From assembly GCA_937891875.1 (NCBI GenBank), contig CALATR010001016.1:1-8651 (forward strand): a stretch of 8,651 bases of DNA, written 5' to 3'. Shown here piece by piece: positions 6,335 through 8,651 of the stretch. Under the pieces are notes generated by a model. The model was given only the letters and a program-made list of their open reading frames with translations, had not been told where the DNA came from and did no database searches. The number at the start of each line of letters is the position of its first letter. The first letter of the stretch is position 1. The translations under genes were made by a program, and so were the position numbers. The DNA comes from an uncultured Pseudomonadota bacterium. Lineage in GTDB: Bacteria > Myxococcota_A > UBA796 > GCA-2862545.

Positions 6335-8542
6335 ATGGACGTCAGCGACCTGCTCCGCGAGCACGTCCCGGCCGAGCACCGGCGGGCGCTGGACTACGCG
6401 CTGCAGAAGTACCCACCCGGCGATCGCGGCCTGGATCCTCGGCTCTTCAAGGCGCTGGCCCGCGCTGGGGTGCTCCAGATCGGCGAGCTGGTCGAGGCGG
6501 TCAGCGACGAGCCCATCCGGCCGGTCGTGCAGGTGGGCGGACGGGATCGGCACCAGGTGGTGGCCCGGCTCGGTCGTGGGGGCATGGCCGAGGTCCTGCT
6601 CGCCTACGACCGCGCGCTCTCCCGCTACGTCGCGCTCAAGGTCATGGAGGGCACCTTCGCGAAGTCCGACGACTGGCGCCGCCGCTTCGAGGCCGAGGCG
6701 CGGATCACCGCCCAGCTCCAGCACCCCTGCATCGTCACGGTGTTCGACCTCAAGCTCGAGCCCGACGGGCGGCCGGTCTACACGATGGAGGTGGTCCGCG
6801 GGCGCACCCTGCTGGACATGGTCGGCGAGGCCCACGACGCGGTGGCGGCCGGCCGACCCCAGCCGGGGCACAACACCCTCGATGACCGGTTGTCGGCGTT
6901 CCTCGATGTGTGTGACGCGGTGTCGTACGCGCACACTCGCGGCGTCCTGCACCGCGACCTCAAGCTCGAGAACATCATGGTCGGCCGCTTCCACCAGACC
7001 CTGGTCATGGACTGGGGCCTGGCGGTGCGGATCGGTGAGGACGACGGCACGCCTGCTGGCCACGTGGTCGGCACGCCGTCGTACATGTCGCCCGAGCAGG
7101 CCACCGAGCGGTCGAGCGCACTCGACGGACGCAGCGATCTCTACGCCCTGGGCCTCATCCTCCAGGAGATCGTCACCCTGCGCCGCGCGCGCACCGGCAA
7201 CACGCTGGACGAGACCATCGCCCAGGCGGTCGACGCGGTGCGCCAGCCGGTCCGACCGCTGGGCCGCGAGCGGATCCCCCGGGGTCTGCGCGGCATCATC
7301 GAGAAGGCCACCGCCCGCCGGATCGACGCCCGCTACGCGACGGTGGACGATCTTGCCGAGGATCTTCGCCGATTTCTCCGCGACGAGCCCGTGCGTGCCA
7401 AGCCGGACACCGTGCTCCAGGCCATCGGTCGCCAGGTCGCCCGCCACCGCACCCTGGTGCTGGCGCTGATCTTCGTGCTCACGACGGCGCTCCTGGGCGC
7501 GGTGCTCGTCGCGGTCGGGGGCGCGGTCGCGGTCAACGAGCTCGCCCGGCACGCGGCCCGGCAGCGGGAGGAGCGACTGGCGGTGGTCACCGATCGGGTG
7601 CGCGGGCAGGCGGCGCGGATCGACGGGGCGGTGCACTTCCACCAGGGTCAGCTGATGGCGCTGGCCGGGGCGGTCGAGCACGGGCTGGTCACCGATCCGC
7701 CCGACCTGGAGGTCATCCTCCAGGAGAACCTCACCGAGGGAACGGGTCGTCAGCCCGCCATGCAGCCGTCCGCCTTCTACGACTCCGACGTCACCCTGGA
7801 GGAGCCCGACCTGGTGCTGGCTCCGGACGCCGATCCCGAGGCGCTGCATCGCCAGCTCCAGCAGCTGACCCACTCGAGCCTCTACTTCCGCCGCGCGTTG
7901 GTGCAGTCGATCGGACCCGACGCCCGCCACCTGGACCCCGCCGCGATCGACGCCCGGGTCCGCGAGCAGGGGGCGCCGCTGGTGTGGACCTACGCGGGCA
8001 CCGAGACGGGCATCCTCGCCGGCTATCCGGGCGTGTGGGAGTACCCCGACGACTACGATCCGCGCGTCCGCTACTGGTACAAGGCGGCGCTGGCGAGCGA
8101 GACGCCGGTGTGGACGGTGGTCGAGGCGGACGAGGGCGGCATGGGGCTGTTGCTCTCGGGCACGGTGCGGCTGCTGGACCCACAGGGCGAGATCGTCGGC
8201 GTTGCAGGCGTGGATCTGACCTTCGCCCACGTCATCGACACCCTGCTCGAGCCAGACGGCGGGCTGCCGGACGGGGTCGAGGTGTGGCTCATCGACAAGG
8301 ACGGCAACGCGATGATCCGCTCGTCCCAGCGGCAGAGTGCCCGGGAGGCGCCGCCCGGCTGGACCCCGCCGCCCTTCCCCGACCAGGCGCTGATCGCCGA
8401 GCTGCGGTCCCAGGGCGCGTCGGGCCACCGCGACGTCGTCTTCGACCAGGACGGGGTGCTCGCCGTGTGGGCGCCGGTCCCCATCCTCGATTGGACCTAC
8501 GTGCTGATGGGTCCGGAGGAGGCGGTGCTCCAGGGCTGGTAG
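6335..8542 (+). CDS. Receptor-like Ser/Thr protein kinase with C-terminal Cache-type sensor
   Basis: This 735-residue single-pass receptor kinase phosphorylates Ser/Thr on unknown targets in response to an outside ligand. Residues 1-70 are a helical leader of unknown type. The kinase domain (about 73-350) has the Gly loop LGRGGMAEV (79-87), K102 in VALK, helix-C E121, HRDLKLEN (D208, K210, N213), DWG (D226) and GTPSYMSPEQ (E254), so it should be active. One membrane helix spans about 374-400. The outer part (about 402-715) carries Cache signatures: RVRYWYKAA (577-585), a W...SGTVRLLDPQGE stretch and GVAGVDLTF (622-630). Two adjacent ATGs exist, 6332 and 6335; GAGG at 6326-6329 lies two bases from the first and five from the second, favouring 6335. 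An upstream TTG at 6233 would add a low-complexity tail without a ribosome site. Cache domains usually sit between two helices before the effector; here the order is reversed, as in PASTA kinases. Confidence 0.93.
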   Translation: MDVSDLLREHVPAEHRRALDYALQKYPPGDRGLDPRLFKALARAGVLQIGELVEAVSDEPIRPVVQVGGRDRHQVVARLGRGGMAEVLLAYDRALSRYVALKVMEGTFAKSDDWRRRFEAEARITAQLQHPCIVTVFDLKLEPDGRPVYTMEVVRGRTLLDMVGEAHDAVAAGRPQPGHNTLDDRLSAFLDVCDAVSYAHTRGVLHRDLKLENIMVGRFHQTLVMDWGLAVRIGEDDGTPAGHVVGTPSYMSPEQATERSSALDGRSDLYALGLILQEIVTLRRARTGNTLDETIAQAVDAVRQPVRPLGRERIPRGLRGIIEKATARRIDARYATVDDLAEDLRRFLRDEPVRAKPDTVLQAIGRQVARHRTLVLALIFVLTTALLGAVLVAVGGAVAVNELARHAARQREERLAVVTDRVRGQAARIDGAVHFHQGQLMALAGAVEHGLVTDPPDLEVILQENLTEGTGRQPAMQPSAFYDSDVTLEEPDLVLAPDADPEALHRQLQQLTHSSLYFRRALVQSIGPDARHLDPAAIDARVREQGAPLVWTYAGTETGILAGYPGVWEYPDDYDPRVRYWYKAALASETPVWTVVEADEGGMGLLLSGTVRLLDPQGEIVGVAGVDLTFAHVIDTLLEPDGGLPDGVEVWLIDKDGNAMIRSSQRQSAREAPPGWTPPPFPDQALIAELRSQGASGHRDVVFDQDGVLAVWAPVPILDWTYVLMGPEEAVLQGW

Positions 8543-8567
8543 GCGCGTGAGGAGGAGCGGCCGGTCG

Positions 8568-8587
8568 CGCGTTGGGGGGCCCACGCG
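8568..8587 (+). other. Hairpin abutting the ribosome site of the last gene
   Basis: CGCGT-(T)-GGG at 8568-8576 can pair with CCCACGCG at 8580-8587 around a GGG loop, with one bulged T. Its right arm ends on the first base of the GAGGT ribosome site (8587-8591). It could be an imperfect terminator of the kinase gene or could hinder initiation of the next one; no T-run follows. Confidence 0.35.
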
Positions 8588-8595
8588 AGGTCCCG

Positions 8596-8651
8596 ATGTC
8601 CAAGCTCCTCCTCAAGACCGCGCCCTCCGCCGAGGTCGACGCCCCGCAGCA
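8596..8651 (+). CDS. Start of an unidentified gene, cut by the right edge
   Basis: An ATG preceded by GAGGT and a CCCG spacer opens a frame reading MSKLLLKTAPSAEVDAPQ before the window ends. The spacing and sequence match the initiation site of the gene at 5861. It lies 53 bases after the Ser/Thr kinase stop on the same strand and could be read with it. Eighteen codons are too few to assign a family. Confidence 0.6.
   Translation, partial: MSKLLLKTAPSAEVDAPQ

Noticed and set aside
5831..8584. Minus-strand open frame of 917 codons under the small membrane protein and Ser/Thr kinase
   Set aside because: The plus strand carries complete kinase and Cache motifs. The antisense product is Arg/His/Asp/Val-rich low-complexity sequence with no domain.

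Overview
The window is very GC-rich, with strong third-position G/C. It comes from a bacterium with a large signalling repertoire. The Ser/Thr kinase with a DWG (not DFG) motif and a C-terminal sensor, the LytS/LytTR pair, AlkC and a molybdenum hydroxylase together suggest a Myxococcota-like or other high-GC Gram-negative soil or water organism. This placement is an inference from gene style; no marker gene fixes the taxon.

Layout: (1) 1-2090, minus strand: a two-gene molybdenum hydroxylase operon. It holds a small [2Fe-2S] subunit (1623-2090) followed after one base by a large molybdopterin subunit (1621 to beyond the left edge). The FAD subunit is not seen. (2) 2280-2672, minus strand: a four-helix DUF1761-type membrane protein. 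(3) 2673-2829: a divergent regulatory gap with 21-bp-period direct repeats. (4) 2830-5728, plus strand: an overlapping three-gene operon of a LytS-type membrane histidine kinase, a LytTR response regulator and the alkylpurine DNA glycosylase AlkC. (5) 5861-6223, plus strand: an unrecognised 120-residue protein with one C-terminal membrane helix. (6) 6335-8542, plus strand: a Ser/Thr protein kinase joined through a single membrane helix to a Cache-type extracytoplasmic sensor. (7) 8596 to the right edge, plus strand: the first 18 codons of another gene.

How they may work together: the kinase and regulator genes overlap by 3 bases, and the regulator and alkC by 1 base. The glycosylase is therefore probably co-transcribed and translationally coupled with a membrane-sensing two-component system, an unusual partner for a base-excision repair enzyme. 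The repeats just upstream are a natural candidate for an autoregulatory operator, and the divergent DUF1761 gene could share it. The Ser/Thr kinase is a second, separate one-protein sensing system. No tRNA, rRNA, CRISPR array, insertion sequence or phage gene was seen. Large open frames antisense to the genes above are by-products of GC-rich codon use.
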